Below are positions 41,483 through 49,870 of a stretch of 64,000 bases of DNA, in pieces (the first letter of the stretch is position 1; the number at the start of each line of letters is the position of its first letter). This DNA comes from Pseudobdellovibrionaceae bacterium (GTDB taxonomy: Bacteria > Bdellovibrionota > Bdellovibrionia > Bdellovibrionales > Bdellovibrionaceae). The notes below the pieces were generated by a model. That model was not told the origin of the DNA. It saw nothing but the letters and a program-made list of their open reading frames with translations, and did no database searches. The stretch is taken from positions 1 through 64,000 of the forward strand of contig JAOASS010000016.1 in the NCBI GenBank assembly GCA_030158485.1, written 5' to 3'. The translations under genes and the position numbers were made by a program.

Positions 41483-43078
41483 ATGGGTACAGCTGCTCAC
41501 GGTTCGAATTCAAATGTAAATTATTTAAATGAGTTTAAAGGCATTAAATCGTGGCTTTTATCATTAGATCATAAACGAATTGGTCTTATGTACATGATCT
41601 CAATCCTGACTTTTTTCTTTGTCGGTGGGATTATGGCTCTTCTTATCCGTTACGAACTTTTTGCGCCGGGTAAGCAACTTTTGAGCCCCGACCAGTATAA
41701 CCAAGTGATGACATATCACGGGGCCATGATGGTTTTCATGGTGATTGTTCCAGGAATTCCAGCGATTCTTGGAAACTTTTTTCTGCCGCTTCAAATTGGA
41801 GCAGCTGACGTGGCTTTTCCGAAATTGAATTTGGCAAGTTGGTACGTTTTTATGTTTGGTGCTGCCATTGCGATTTCTACTTTTTTCTCAACTAAAGTAG
41901 ATACCGGTTGGACGTTTTATACACCTTACTCAATTAAAACCGGAACAGCTGTTGTGGCGATGGTTTTAGCCGCGTTTGTTATGGGTATGAGCTCTATTTT
42001 GACGGGGCTTAACTTTATTGTCACGGTTCACAAGTTACGTGCACCTGGAATGACCATGTTTAAAGTCCCTCTGTTTGTTTGGGCTATTTATTCAACTGCT
42101 ATTTTGCAAGTAATCGCAACACCAGTTCTTGCGATTACTTTGCTTTTGCTTGCGGCGGAAAGATTATTCGGAGTAGGTGTTTTTGATCCAGCACTTGGCG
42201 GAGATCCAGTTCTTTTTCAACACTTTTTCTGGTTTTATTCTCACCCCGCGGTTTATATTATGATCTTGCCAGCTATGGGGATTGTTTCTGAATTAATATC
42301 GGCCTTTTCTCATAAAGTGATTTTTGGCTACAAAGCCATTGCTTATTCTTCTTTAGGAATTGCGGCTGTTTCGTTTATTGTTTGGGGACATCACATGTTT
42401 GTTTCTGGCCAATCAGAAATTGCAGGTGTTTTATTTTCATTTCTAACAATGCTTGTAGGTGTTCCGACGGCAATTAAAATGTTTAATTGGCTAGCAACAT
42501 TGTATCGCGGTTCGGTTACTTTTTATTCTCCAATGCTTTATGCTTTAGGATTTCTGTTTTTATTCGCGATCGGTGGAGTAACGGGAATTATGTTAGCATC
42601 AATGGGCGTGGACGTTCACTTTCATGACACATACTTTGTTGTGGCACACTTTCACTACGTGATGGTGGGGGGAACGTTAATGGCTTTGATGGGCGGTTTT
42701 TACTACTGGTTTCCTAAAATGTTTGGAAAAATGGTAGATGATCGGTTAGCTCGTATGACATTTGTTCTTATCTTTATTGGTTTTAATGTGACATTTTTCC
42801 CTCAATTTATTTTAGGTGCGATGGGAATGCCACGTCGGTACTTCGACTATATTGCTCCTTATGAATCATTAAATAAGATTTCAACAATGGGTTCTTGGTT
42901 GATTGCATCGGGCTTCTTATTGTCCTTGTACGCAATGATTAAAGCCCTTAAGTCGGGGGAAAAAGCTCCAAGCAATCCTTGGGGTGCTAAAACTTTAGAG
43001 TGGCAGACCTCATCGCCCCCTCCGCATTTCAATTTTGATAAAAAACCGACAGTTACAGGTGGGCCTTATGACTACTAA
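41483..43078 (+). CDS. coxA: Cytochrome c oxidase subunit I, A2-type
   Basis: 531 residues with 12 predicted membrane helices. Low-spin haem ligand His79 (TYHGAMM), CuB ligands in the YSHPAVY block (252-258) and in WGHHMFVSG, and haem ligands in HDTYFVVAHFHYVM. The motif around His254 is YSHPAV rather than GHPEV. By the accepted classification, this places the enzyme in the A2 group, where a Tyr-Ser pair replaces the D-channel glutamate. It reduces O2 to water and pumps protons. AGGAGAGG lies upstream of ATG 41483. Confidence 0.97.
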   Translation: MGTAAHGSNSNVNYLNEFKGIKSWLLSLDHKRIGLMYMISILTFFFVGGIMALLIRYELFAPGKQLLSPDQYNQVMTYHGAMMVFMVIVPGIPAILGNFFLPLQIGAADVAFPKLNLASWYVFMFGAAIAISTFFSTKVDTGWTFYTPYSIKTGTAVVAMVLAAFVMGMSSILTGLNFIVTVHKLRAPGMTMFKVPLFVWAIYSTAILQVIATPVLAITLLLLAAERLFGVGVFDPALGGDPVLFQHFFWFYSHPAVYIMILPAMGIVSELISAFSHKVIFGYKAIAYSSLGIAAVSFIVWGHHMFVSGQSEIAGVLFSFLTMLVGVPTAIKMFNWLATLYRGSVTFYSPMLYALGFLFLFAIGGVTGIMLASMGVDVHFHDTYFVVAHFHYVMVGGTLMALMGGFYYWFPKMFGKMVDDRLARMTFVLIFIGFNVTFFPQFILGAMGMPRRYFDYIAPYESLNKISTMGSWLIASGFLLSLYAMIKALKSGEKAPSNPWGAKTLEWQTSSPPPHFNFDKKPTVTGGPYDY

Positions 43079-43724
43079 CGTTTCACACGGAGAACATCAT
43101 CACTCTCATCACTTTGATAGTGCTGAGCACGAATACTCAAGCGACAAAGAAGGCCTCTGGCTATTTATGGTCACCGAGATCCTGATGTTTGGTGGCCTTT
43201 TCGTTGCGTATGCCATTTTTCATAGTATCTATCCTGAAATGTTTTCTGAAGGAGCTAGTCACTTGGACTGGAGAATGGGGTTTATCAATACTTTAGTTTT
43301 GATTACATCATCTCTAACTATGGCTTTGGGTATTTTCTATAATCAACAGAATCAACCGAAAAAAGCTTTTTGGAACTTGATTGCAACGATTTTGTTAGGT
43401 TGCTGCTTTTTAGTTATTAAGTATTTAGAATACTCTGGAAAGTTTCATCACGGCATTTATCCGGGACGTTTTTTGGACATGGCGGTCGTCAATCCGGTTC
43501 ATCAAAATTTAGGACTTTATTTTGGTCTTTATTTTTGTATGACAGGTCTTCACGGTATTCACGTTGTTATTGGAATGAGCCTTATTGGTTGGGTCGCAGT
43601 CAGAACCTACAAAGGTCATTTCAATTCTCATTACTACACTCCTGTCGAAGGGGTTGGTATTTTTTGGCATATCGTTGATTTGATTTGGATTTTCTTATTT
43701 CCATTACTTTATTTAGTGGGCTAG
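43068..43724 (+). CDS. coxC: Cytochrome c oxidase subunit III
   Basis: 218 residues from ATG 43068, which overlaps the coxA stop by 11 bases and has AGGTGGG upstream. It starts with a His-rich segment (HGEHHHSHHFDSAEHEYSSDKE), then five membrane helices. Family motifs include KEGLWLFMVTEILMFGGLF and FGLYFCMTGLHGIHVVIGM and the closing YWHIVDLIWIFLFPLLYL-like end (here FWHIVDLIWIFLFPLLYLVG). Structural subunit of the caa3 complex. Confidence 0.95.
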   Translation: MTTNVSHGEHHHSHHFDSAEHEYSSDKEGLWLFMVTEILMFGGLFVAYAIFHSIYPEMFSEGASHLDWRMGFINTLVLITSSLTMALGIFYNQQNQPKKAFWNLIATILLGCCFLVIKYLEYSGKFHHGIYPGRFLDMAVVNPVHQNLGLYFGLYFCMTGLHGIHVVIGMSLIGWVAVRTYKGHFNSHYYTPVEGVGIFWHIVDLIWIFLFPLLYLVG

Positions 43725-43736
43725 AGGGGTTATTGA

Positions 43737-44036
43737 ATGAGTCAACATCACGTTATTCCTTTTAAGACATACATGAAAGTTGCCGCTGCGTTGGTGGCAT
43801 TAACTTTTTTAACAGTCATTTGCCATGAACTGCATTTAGGGCCTTTAGCGGGGCCTGTTGCTTTTTTAATTGCAGCAGTCAAAGCGGCGTTAGTTCTTTT
43901 ATACTTCATGCACTTAAAATACGATAATATGCAGAATCGAGTTATTTTTGGATCGGGACTTATTTTTCTTCTGCTTTTAATTGGTTTTTCGGCTCTTGAT
44001 ATTTGGACTCGCGTTCAATCCATGAGCACTTTGTAA
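43737..44036 (+). CDS. ctaF: Cytochrome c oxidase subunit IV (CtaF/COX4-prokaryotic)
   Basis: 99 residues with three membrane helices (about 12-32, 38-60, 70-90). LIAAVKAALVLLYFMHLKYD is the signature of the prokaryotic COX4 family. GAGGGG precedes the ATG, and the gene lies 12 bases after coxC. Confidence 0.92.
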   Translation: MSQHHVIPFKTYMKVAAALVALTFLTVICHELHLGPLAGPVAFLIAAVKAALVLLYFMHLKYDNMQNRVIFGSGLIFLLLLIGFSALDIWTRVQSMSTL

Positions 44037-44043
44037 TATTGAT

Positions 44044-44922
44044 GTGTTAAAACTATTAAACCAACTGACCAAGCTAGGAATTGTGATTTTCGTCGTACTG
44101 ACGGCAATCGCAGGATATATGGTTGGATTTCAAATCGAAAATACTTTTGACTGGCAACACTTCGTTAAATTTATTTTGGGAACATATTTTTTAAGCTCAG
44201 GATCTCTTGCTCTGAACCAAGCTCAAGAATACAAACTTGACCAAAAAATGAAAAGAACTGCGCTTAGACCAATAGCTTCTGGTCGATTGACACCACTTGC
44301 GGGTGTGATTTTAGCTGTTAGCTTTATTCTAGTAGGCAGTCATTTTTTAATTGAAGTTTCCATGCTTTCAGCTGGACTTGGATGGCTCACAATTATTCTC
44401 TATAACGGAATTTATACTTATATCTGGAAGCCTCGATGGATTTATGCGGCAGTTCCGGGAGCGGTTCCGGGTGCTCTGCCTGTTTCGATGGGCTATGCAG
44501 CTGTGAATCCAGATATATTCAATTCTGAATCGATTTATCTTTTTATGATTTTGTTCTTATGGCAGATGCCGCACTTTTGGGCTTTGGCTTTAAGATTCAA
44601 GGATGATTATCAAGCTGGCGATGTTCCCACTTTGCCAGCGGCTCTCGGGGTCGATAAGACTCTGTACCAAATGGTGCTTTATACTTTTGTTTATGTAGGG
44701 CTTGCAATAGCCTCGCCTTGGTTTCTTCGAACAAGTTGGTTTTATATTTGCCTTGTCATACCCATTTCATTTTTTGTGCTAGCAGAAACTTGGAAGTTTT
44801 ATCGCGCAAAAGGTGAAAAAGGCTGGTTGAAGTATTTTTTACTCGTGAACATCAGCGTTTTGATTTACGTCTTTGTTCCCGTTATTGATAAATGGAATTT
44901 TCTTTTTACTCGAACAAATTAA
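44044..44922 (+). CDS. ctaB: Haem o synthase (protohaem IX farnesyltransferase)
   Basis: 292 residues, UbiA prenyltransferase fold with about nine helices. First Asp-rich motif: LNQAQEYKLDQKMKRTALRPIASG. Second region: HFWALALRFKDDYQAGDVPTLP. It transfers a farnesyl group to haem b to make haem o, the precursor of haem a for this oxidase. Start GTG 44044, seven bases after ctaF, with no clear ribosome site. CtaA (haem a synthase) is not in the window. Confidence 0.94.
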   Translation: MLKLLNQLTKLGIVIFVVLTAIAGYMVGFQIENTFDWQHFVKFILGTYFLSSGSLALNQAQEYKLDQKMKRTALRPIASGRLTPLAGVILAVSFILVGSHFLIEVSMLSAGLGWLTIILYNGIYTYIWKPRWIYAAVPGAVPGALPVSMGYAAVNPDIFNSESIYLFMILFLWQMPHFWALALRFKDDYQAGDVPTLPAALGVDKTLYQMVLYTFVYVGLAIASPWFLRTSWFYICLVIPISFFVLAETWKFYRAKGEKGWLKYFLLVNISVLIYVFVPVIDKWNFLFTRTN

Positions 44923-44939
44923 AAACGACCATGCCTTTA

Positions 44940-45611
44940 TTAGCTGGAACTCTTCTTTTCGCTTTCGGGTGTGTCAGGTTGCTGACCAGGATGAGCCTTT
45001 GCAAAAGCACTATGTTTCAAACACTCATCATTCACTTTTCGGCAAAGCGGAAATGGATCAAGATTAACTTGAAATCTTTTGGCTGTGAAAACGCATGGCA
45101 CAAGTAGCACGTCAGCTGCTGTGATCTGGTCACCAAAGCAATATTTTCCAGAAAATTGTATGAGCATTTCTTCTAGGGCCTGAAAGCCTTTTCCGTACCA
45201 GTATTGAACCCAAGCATTTTTTTGTTCGCTTGTGTACTGCAGATCAGATTCTAGTTTTTGTAAAACTTTGAGGTTACTTAAAGGATGGAGAAAAGAATTT
45301 ATATTTTCGCAGAACTGTCTGATCTTCGCTTTCGAGTAGGCATTATTTGGAAAAAGTGTGGGTTGGGGTTGGATTTCTTCAAGATACTCTATAACAGCAA
45401 GGCTTTGTGCAATTGATTTTCCATTGTGAACAAGTGTCGGTACTTCTTCCAGGGGGTTTAGTTTTTTATAATCAAGAAAATGCTGCTCGCCTCCATTTTT
45501 TAATAAATGCACAGATTTATAATCGAAGGGAATATTTTTCAGATTCAGAGCAATTCGGACTCGGTATGATGTGGAGCTTCTATAGTAGTTATACAAAATG
45601 AAATTTGACAT
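44940..45611 (-). CDS. maiA: Maleylacetoacetate isomerase (zeta-class GST)
   Basis: 223 residues. The N-terminal thioredoxin-like domain starts LYNYYRSSTSYRVRIALNLK, the SSxxxRVRIAL signature with the glutathione-activating Ser of this family. VPTLVHNGKSIAQSLAVIEYLEE is the glutathione-binding cis-Pro/SxA region. The helical domain has YCFGDQITAADVLLVPCV. It isomerises maleylacetoacetate to fumarylacetoacetate in tyrosine breakdown. A fumarylacetoacetase-family gene lies 660 bp away on the other strand. The 3' end is 17 bp from ctaB, convergent. Confidence 0.92.
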   Translation of the reverse strand: MSNFILYNYYRSSTSYRVRIALNLKNIPFDYKSVHLLKNGGEQHFLDYKKLNPLEEVPTLVHNGKSIAQSLAVIEYLEEIQPQPTLFPNNAYSKAKIRQFCENINSFLHPLSNLKVLQKLESDLQYTSEQKNAWVQYWYGKGFQALEEMLIQFSGKYCFGDQITAADVLLVPCVFTAKRFQVNLDPFPLCRKVNDECLKHSAFAKAHPGQQPDTPESEKKSSS

Positions 45612-45724
45612 ATGAATATTCTAAGAAAGTGCTTGGTCCCTGGCAAGTGGCCCAAGGCGTCAGATGCGGAGACAGAACATTTTAAATGTATTAGAAGTAA
45701 GATTAAGAAAAAGGAGAATCCTAA

Positions 45725-46267
45725 ATGAAAAATATTTTATCATTATTTGCTGTTTTATTTACGCTGACAGCTTCCGCTGCAAACTACACTGATATGGCAT
45801 TGGAGGTAGGGTTCCGTCATCAGAACGGTGACGTAGCGGGCGCAGAAACGAATGCCAAGTTAGGTTATCAATTCGGTTTGACAGCGACATTTCCCATGGC
45901 TGAAAAAATGAGCTTTCGATCAGGGCTTTTATACACTCAGAAAAATATTGAGGTCGAAACAACAGTGATCACACAAGACTATAAATTTACTTATGTTGAA
46001 ATCCCATTAACAGCACTTTTCAAATTCGCGGATTATGGTGCTGTTTACGGTGGACTTAATCTTTCCTTAAATTTAGATGATGATTGCGGGACAGCCACTT
46101 GTTCGGATGTTGAATCTTTGACAACTCCGATTGTTGTGGGTGCGACATTTAAATTTGCACCCCAAATGGGTGGAAACCTTTATATTGAAAAGCTTTCGGG
46201 TGATATTGCAAATAATGTAAAAGATTTCACAGCTGTCGGCGCAAACCTGATGATTACTTTTGATTAA
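45725..46267 (+). CDS. Small outer-membrane beta-barrel protein
   Basis: 180 residues with a signal peptide (MKNILSLFAVLFTLTASA). Mature part is a porin-like small barrel (MALEVGFRHQNG, YQFGLTATFPM, MSFRSGLLYTQKN, FTYVEIPLTALFKF, AVGANLMITFD), like PorT or OmpA-type eight-strand barrels. One Cys pair (DDCGTATCSD). AAGGAG upstream. Two bases separate its stop from the fumarylacetoacetase-like gene, so they may share a transcript by chance of position. Confidence 0.75.
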   Translation: MKNILSLFAVLFTLTASAANYTDMALEVGFRHQNGDVAGAETNAKLGYQFGLTATFPMAEKMSFRSGLLYTQKNIEVETTVITQDYKFTYVEIPLTALFKFADYGAVYGGLNLSLNLDDDCGTATCSDVESLTTPIVVGATFKFAPQMGGNLYIEKLSGDIANNVKDFTAVGANLMITFD

Positions 46268-46269
46268 TT

Positions 46270-47247
46270 ATGAAATTAGGCTCTCTTAAAACAATACATG
46301 CGGATGGTGAACTTGTTGTTGTCAGTCGAGATTTATCTCGGGTAACAACGGCGTCTGATATTTGTCCTACTTTCAGGCAAGCAATTGAAAGCTGGAAAGA
46401 ATTCAGTCCTCGCCTTCAGGCAAGGGCCGACGAATTGGAAAAAGGCACCGCTCATTATCAAGCCTACGATGAAACTAAAATGATGTCTGCTTTGCCAAGA
46501 ACTTGGTTATTTGCGGATGGCTCATCCTTTATTTATCATGTGAAACTTGTTCGTCAGGCTCGGAAAGCGCCACTGCCAGAAACGCTGACAACTGTTCCCT
46601 TGATGTACCAAGGGGAATGCAGTCGCTTTCTTGATCCGTTAGAAAATATTCCCCAAAGAGATTTTGCTTTCGGTACCGATTTTGAGGGCGAAGTGGGTGT
46701 GATCACAGATTTTGTTCCAATGGGGACAACTCCTGAAGACGCTTTAAAAAAAATTCGGCTTGTCGTTTTAATTAATGATGTTTCATTGCGCGGTCTTATT
46801 CCTGAAGAACTGGCTCAAGGTTTTGGTTTTTTTCAAAGTAAACCAGCCAGTAGTTTAAGTCCTCTTGCTTTAACTTTGGATGAATTCGGTACAGCTTGGA
46901 AAAATGGACGTCTACATTTACCTTTGGAAGTTAAATACAATGGAAATCTATTTGGAAATGCAGATGCAGGTGCCATGCATTTTCATTTTGGTCAGTTGAT
47001 TGCACATGCTTCTCGAACAAGAGATCTAGCTGCAGGTTCGCTGATAGGGAGTGGGACAGTTAGTAATGAAGATCACTCGAAAGGATCAAGTTGTTTAGCT
47101 GAAAAAAGAATGATTGAAACAATTGAACAAGGTTCCCCCAAAACTCCTTTTATGAAAGAAGGAGACTCAATCGAAATTACAATGAAAAGTGAGAAGGGCG
47201 AAAATCTTTTTGGTCGTATTTTTCAAAAAGTTGTTAAGGTTCCATGA
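46270..47247 (+). CDS. Fumarylacetoacetate hydrolase family protein
   Basis: 325 residues. The FAH fold is seen in FGTDFEGEVGVITDF (Asp/Glu metal ligands), VVLINDVSLRGL, FFQSKPASSLSPLALTLDEFG and GSLIGSGTVSNED. The family cleaves carbon-carbon bonds in beta-diketo acids or hydrates related acids with Mg2+ or Ca2+. With maiA nearby, fumarylacetoacetase is the natural reading, but homogentisate dioxygenase is not seen here, so I leave the symbol blank. Four-base overlap with the next gene. Confidence 0.85.
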   Translation: MKLGSLKTIHADGELVVVSRDLSRVTTASDICPTFRQAIESWKEFSPRLQARADELEKGTAHYQAYDETKMMSALPRTWLFADGSSFIYHVKLVRQARKAPLPETLTTVPLMYQGECSRFLDPLENIPQRDFAFGTDFEGEVGVITDFVPMGTTPEDALKKIRLVVLINDVSLRGLIPEELAQGFGFFQSKPASSLSPLALTLDEFGTAWKNGRLHLPLEVKYNGNLFGNADAGAMHFHFGQLIAHASRTRDLAAGSLIGSGTVSNEDHSKGSSCLAEKRMIETIEQGSPKTPFMKEGDSIEITMKSEKGENLFGRIFQKVVKVP

Positions 47248-48140
47248 AGCCAATCATTATTAAAAATAAATTTTCCGCACAGGGCCCTGCACTTCGAAAA
47301 CAATTTGAAAATAACTTTGGTGTTCATAAAGATATTCGTAATGAGAGATTTGTTTGGGATTATTGGTATGTTAAAAACCAGTATCAGTTTCTTAGAACGC
47401 CGGCGTATCACTATTTTTCACCGGCTATTTATCAAAAATTTCATTCTCAAATAGTACAGTGGGGAAGAGAAGTCTTGGGTTGTCATGATGTTTCTCCTCC
47501 GTGGCTATCTTATTACGTTGAAGGTATGGAACAAAAAATGCACTCCGATGTTCCCCATGGACCGTGGGCTTGGGTTTACTCGTTGAGCCCTCAAAAAAGA
47601 AAATTTACAGGCGGAGATACTTTTATTTTGAAGCCTGAAACTTTGAATTATTGGCAAAATTTTGTAGATGAAAAAGATCGAGAACAAAGTTCTTATATTG
47701 AACATATTGAGCCTGATTTTAATAAACTGATTGTATTTGATCCCCGCCTTCCACACGGTGTAACTCCTGTCAAAGGAACGTCCGATCCGCTCGAAGGACG
47801 AGTCGTGATTCACGGATGGTTTGTTGAGCCTCGACCTTATGTTGTTGGGGGTTTGTCAACTTCTCAGGTGCAGAAAACATTGCAACCAGTCCTTCTTGAG
47901 ATGTCTGAAATTTTAAACCAATTAAATCACTTTCACGGTACGATGAGTTTAAGAATAGTTATCTCTGCCAAAGGGGAAGTGACTCAGTTTAAATGGCTTA
48001 CAGATACAATTGTGTCGTTGTCTCATAGTGAAATAGAAAAAAAGCAGCTTCAAAAATGGATTCAAAGTCGTTTTTCTAACATTCAGTTTCAAAAAACGGC
48101 CACAGCGTCTAAAATTACGGTTCCTTTGCTTTTTAGATAA
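47244..48140 (+). CDS. 2OG-Fe(II) oxygenase with a TonB/AgmX-like C-terminal tail
   Basis: 298 residues. Residues about 60-215 form a 2-oxoglutarate/Fe(II) dioxygenase jelly roll. The iron ligands are HSD in MHSDVPHGPW and a distal His in LPHGVTPV, with the 2OG-binding Arg in RVVIHGWF. Residues about 225-298 are a separate module (TMSLRIVISAKGEVTQFKWLTD...LQKWIQSRFSNIQF...TVPLLF). It resembles the C-terminal domain of AgmX/PglI and TonB-like proteins. The fusion is unusual. No signal peptide is seen. It is coupled to the FAH-family gene through ATGA. Confidence 0.78.
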   Translation: MKPIIIKNKFSAQGPALRKQFENNFGVHKDIRNERFVWDYWYVKNQYQFLRTPAYHYFSPAIYQKFHSQIVQWGREVLGCHDVSPPWLSYYVEGMEQKMHSDVPHGPWAWVYSLSPQKRKFTGGDTFILKPETLNYWQNFVDEKDREQSSYIEHIEPDFNKLIVFDPRLPHGVTPVKGTSDPLEGRVVIHGWFVEPRPYVVGGLSTSQVQKTLQPVLLEMSEILNQLNHFHGTMSLRIVISAKGEVTQFKWLTDTIVSLSHSEIEKKQLQKWIQSRFSNIQFQKTATASKITVPLLFR

Positions 48141-48180
48141 ATTATATTAATTTTTTTTCGAAGAGCTTCAAAGAACTTTT

Positions 48181-48217
48181 AAAAAGAGAGAAGCCCGTAA
48201 GACTTCTCTCTTTTTAA
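48181..48217 (+). terminator. Bidirectional rho-independent terminator
   Basis: AAAAAGAGAGAAG (48181-48193) pairs perfectly over 13 bp with CTTCTCTCTTTTT (48203-48215), with a 9-base loop. A and T runs on both sides let it work for the oxygenase gene on the plus strand and the csbD gene on the minus strand. Confidence 0.92.
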
Positions 48218-48246
48218 AATGGTGCTATAAATTCAAAAATTAACTA

Positions 48247-48504
48247 TCAATGACCGGGCTTGGTTTCGCTACTTTTAGGATTCATAGTTTCCGATCCAAA
48301 CAAAGTTGAATTCGAATTTTTAAACTTTTCATATTCCTTTCGAGCTTCGTCTTTGCTGTATCCATAGGCTTTTTGAATGCGACCGATCGCTTCTTCCATA
48401 TTGCCTTTGAAAAAATCCATGTCACTATCACTTAGCTTTGCCCATTGTTGGCGGATTTTGCCTTTTAGCATATTCCAATTAGCTTCAGGTATTGTATTTT
48501 CCAT
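48247..48504 (-). CDS. CsbD-family stress protein
   Basis: 85 residues. The CsbD-like core NWNMLKGKIRQQWAKLSDSDMDFFKGNMEEAIGRIQKAYGYSKDEARKEYEKF spans most of it, followed by a short Ser/Asn tail. These small soluble proteins are induced by general stress in many bacteria; their activity is unknown. A strong GAGGAGGT ribosome site precedes the ATG and a sigma-54-like promoter lies about 50 bp upstream. Monocistronic. Confidence 0.92.
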   Translation of the reverse strand: MENTIPEANWNMLKGKIRQQWAKLSDSDMDFFKGNMEEAIGRIQKAYGYSKDEARKEYEKFKNSNSTLFGSETMNPKSSETKPGH

Positions 48505-48554
48505 GATGACCTCCTCGAAAATGTTTTGTGGTTCGCGCTAATAGCATAAGATAA

Positions 48555-48569
48555 GCAAAATGAAGGCCA
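48555..48569 (-). promoter_or_regulatory. Sigma-54-like promoter for csbD
   Basis: On the minus strand the element reads TGGCCT-N5-TTGC, with GG and GC at the required 10-bp separation and the -12 half perfect. The start would be near 48543, leaving a leader of about 39 bases. Two bases in the -24 half differ from TGGCAC. Confidence 0.55.
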
Positions 48570-48605
48570 CTTATTTAGAAAAATAAAAAATTAGGTTTTT
48601 TAAAA

Positions 48606-49010
48606 TTAAGTGTAAGAAAATTTGATATCTAACAATATATCTGAACTTAAACTGCACTTAACAGGACAGTTTATAGCAGCGCTTTCCAAATTATTTCGTG
48701 CGATCTCATTTAAGTGCTTTGGCATTTCAATAGAAGCTGTAAGCTTTCCAATTCTTCGTGGATTTGCAGCCATTTCTTTAATGATGCGTACTTTTGAGCC
48801 CGAGATGTCCCAACCATTTTGGTCAGATTGGATGCCCATAACTGTTAACATACAGGCTCCTAATGAACTAGCCATCAAGTCTGTCGGAGAAAATGTTTGG
48901 CCTCGGCCATTATTATCTTTTGGGGCATCTGTTGAGATGACAGATTGAGAAGGAGCATGAATTATTTCACAATGTTTTTCACCATTATAAACAATTGTCA
49001 TTTCGACCAA
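48606..49010 (-). CDS. OsmC/Ohr-family peroxide-reductase-like protein
   Basis: 134 residues from TTG 49010, with AGGGGG about six bases upstream and one base after the preceding stop. Both conserved Cys are present: SLGACMLTVMGI and INCPVKCSLS. FSPTDLMASSLGACM is the usual helix start. OsmC and Ohr proteins reduce organic hydroperoxides through these thiols. It is downstream of the PlsC-like acyltransferase, so defence of unsaturated or aminolipid acyl chains is plausible. Confidence 0.88.
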   Translation of the reverse strand: MVEMTIVYNGEKHCEIIHAPSQSVISTDAPKDNNGRGQTFSPTDLMASSLGACMLTVMGIQSDQNGWDISGSKVRIIKEMAANPRRIGKLTASIEMPKHLNEIARNNLESAAINCPVKCSLSSDILLDIKFSYT

Positions 49011-49011
49011 C

Positions 49012-49839
49012 TTAAACCCCCTCTGCTTGAGGACAAAGAACACTTTCAGTTGTCATTTTAACGGGAACAAACTTTTCACTGATCATTTGATGAAGTTTAT
49101 TTGCAACTTCAGCGCGTTCCATTTCAAGAGTTGTATGAACGGGTTCTAAAAATTTTATTTCAACATCAACATACTTTAACGAAAGGGCTTTGACCATAGC
49201 AACAACAAAGGGGATGTCGCCGTACCAACAAACATGATCTCGATTTTTTAAAGTGAAATCTTCACCTTCAATAGATTTAAAATTAAAAACATACGGTAAA
49301 ATGGGCACTCCGGCATAGGCGGCAGCTGTCATTAATGTCCGCTTAAAAGGTAGTACGTGCTCGCCATTATGAGATGTAGCTTCTGGATACAAGCAAACGT
49401 TGAAGCCTTCTTTAAGGGAATTAATAATTTGCTGAAGCTCTTGTTGAATTCCCATGCGACTTCGTCTTTCAACATAAATACATCCAGCCATTTCAGTCAA
49501 AAGACCTAAGACTGGAGTTTGTCTCATTTCTAGAGAAGTGACGAATAATAAAGGTCTGAGAGAGCCACTTGCGAGAATATCAATAAATCCTAAGTGATTA
49601 CCAACAATCAGCCCTGGAGCGCCTTGGGGTGGTGGATTTATAACAAAAACACGAATACCTAAAGTCTTGCAACAAAGGCTGGTGATTTGGTGAATCGAGC
49701 GAGAAAACTGCCTTTTTCTTTCGATAGGGTCTTTCACAAAAGCATTAATTTTAAAGCCACGAATTGTGTGAATGGCCGCATAAGATGAAAAAAGAAGAAA
49801 ACGAAAAATAATTCTGAGGGGTCTTAATATAATTTCCAC
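49012..49839 (-). CDS. PlsC/OlsA-like 1-acylglycerol-phosphate acyltransferase
   Basis: 275 residues from GTG 49839. Acyltransferase motif I is NHLGFIDIL (HxxxxD), motif II covers CIYVERRSR, motif III is LYPEATSHNGEHVLPFKR and motif IV PILPYVFNF. It transfers an acyl chain to lysophosphatidate, or, if OlsA-like, to lyso-ornithine lipid. The OlsB-like gene directly upstream favours the second option. A 7-bp palindrome (49840-49856) lies between the ribosome site and the start. Confidence 0.88.
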   Translation of the reverse strand: MEIILRPLRIIFRFLLFSSYAAIHTIRGFKINAFVKDPIERKRQFSRSIHQITSLCCKTLGIRVFVINPPPQGAPGLIVGNHLGFIDILASGSLRPLLFVTSLEMRQTPVLGLLTEMAGCIYVERRSRMGIQQELQQIINSLKEGFNVCLYPEATSHNGEHVLPFKRTLMTAAAYAGVPILPYVFNFKSIEGEDFTLKNRDHVCWYGDIPFVVAMVKALSLKYVDVEIKFLEPVHTTLEMERAEVANKLHQMISEKFVPVKMTTESVLCPQAEGV

Positions 49840-49870
49840 GATTCTAAATTAGAATCCCTCGGACTCAAGG

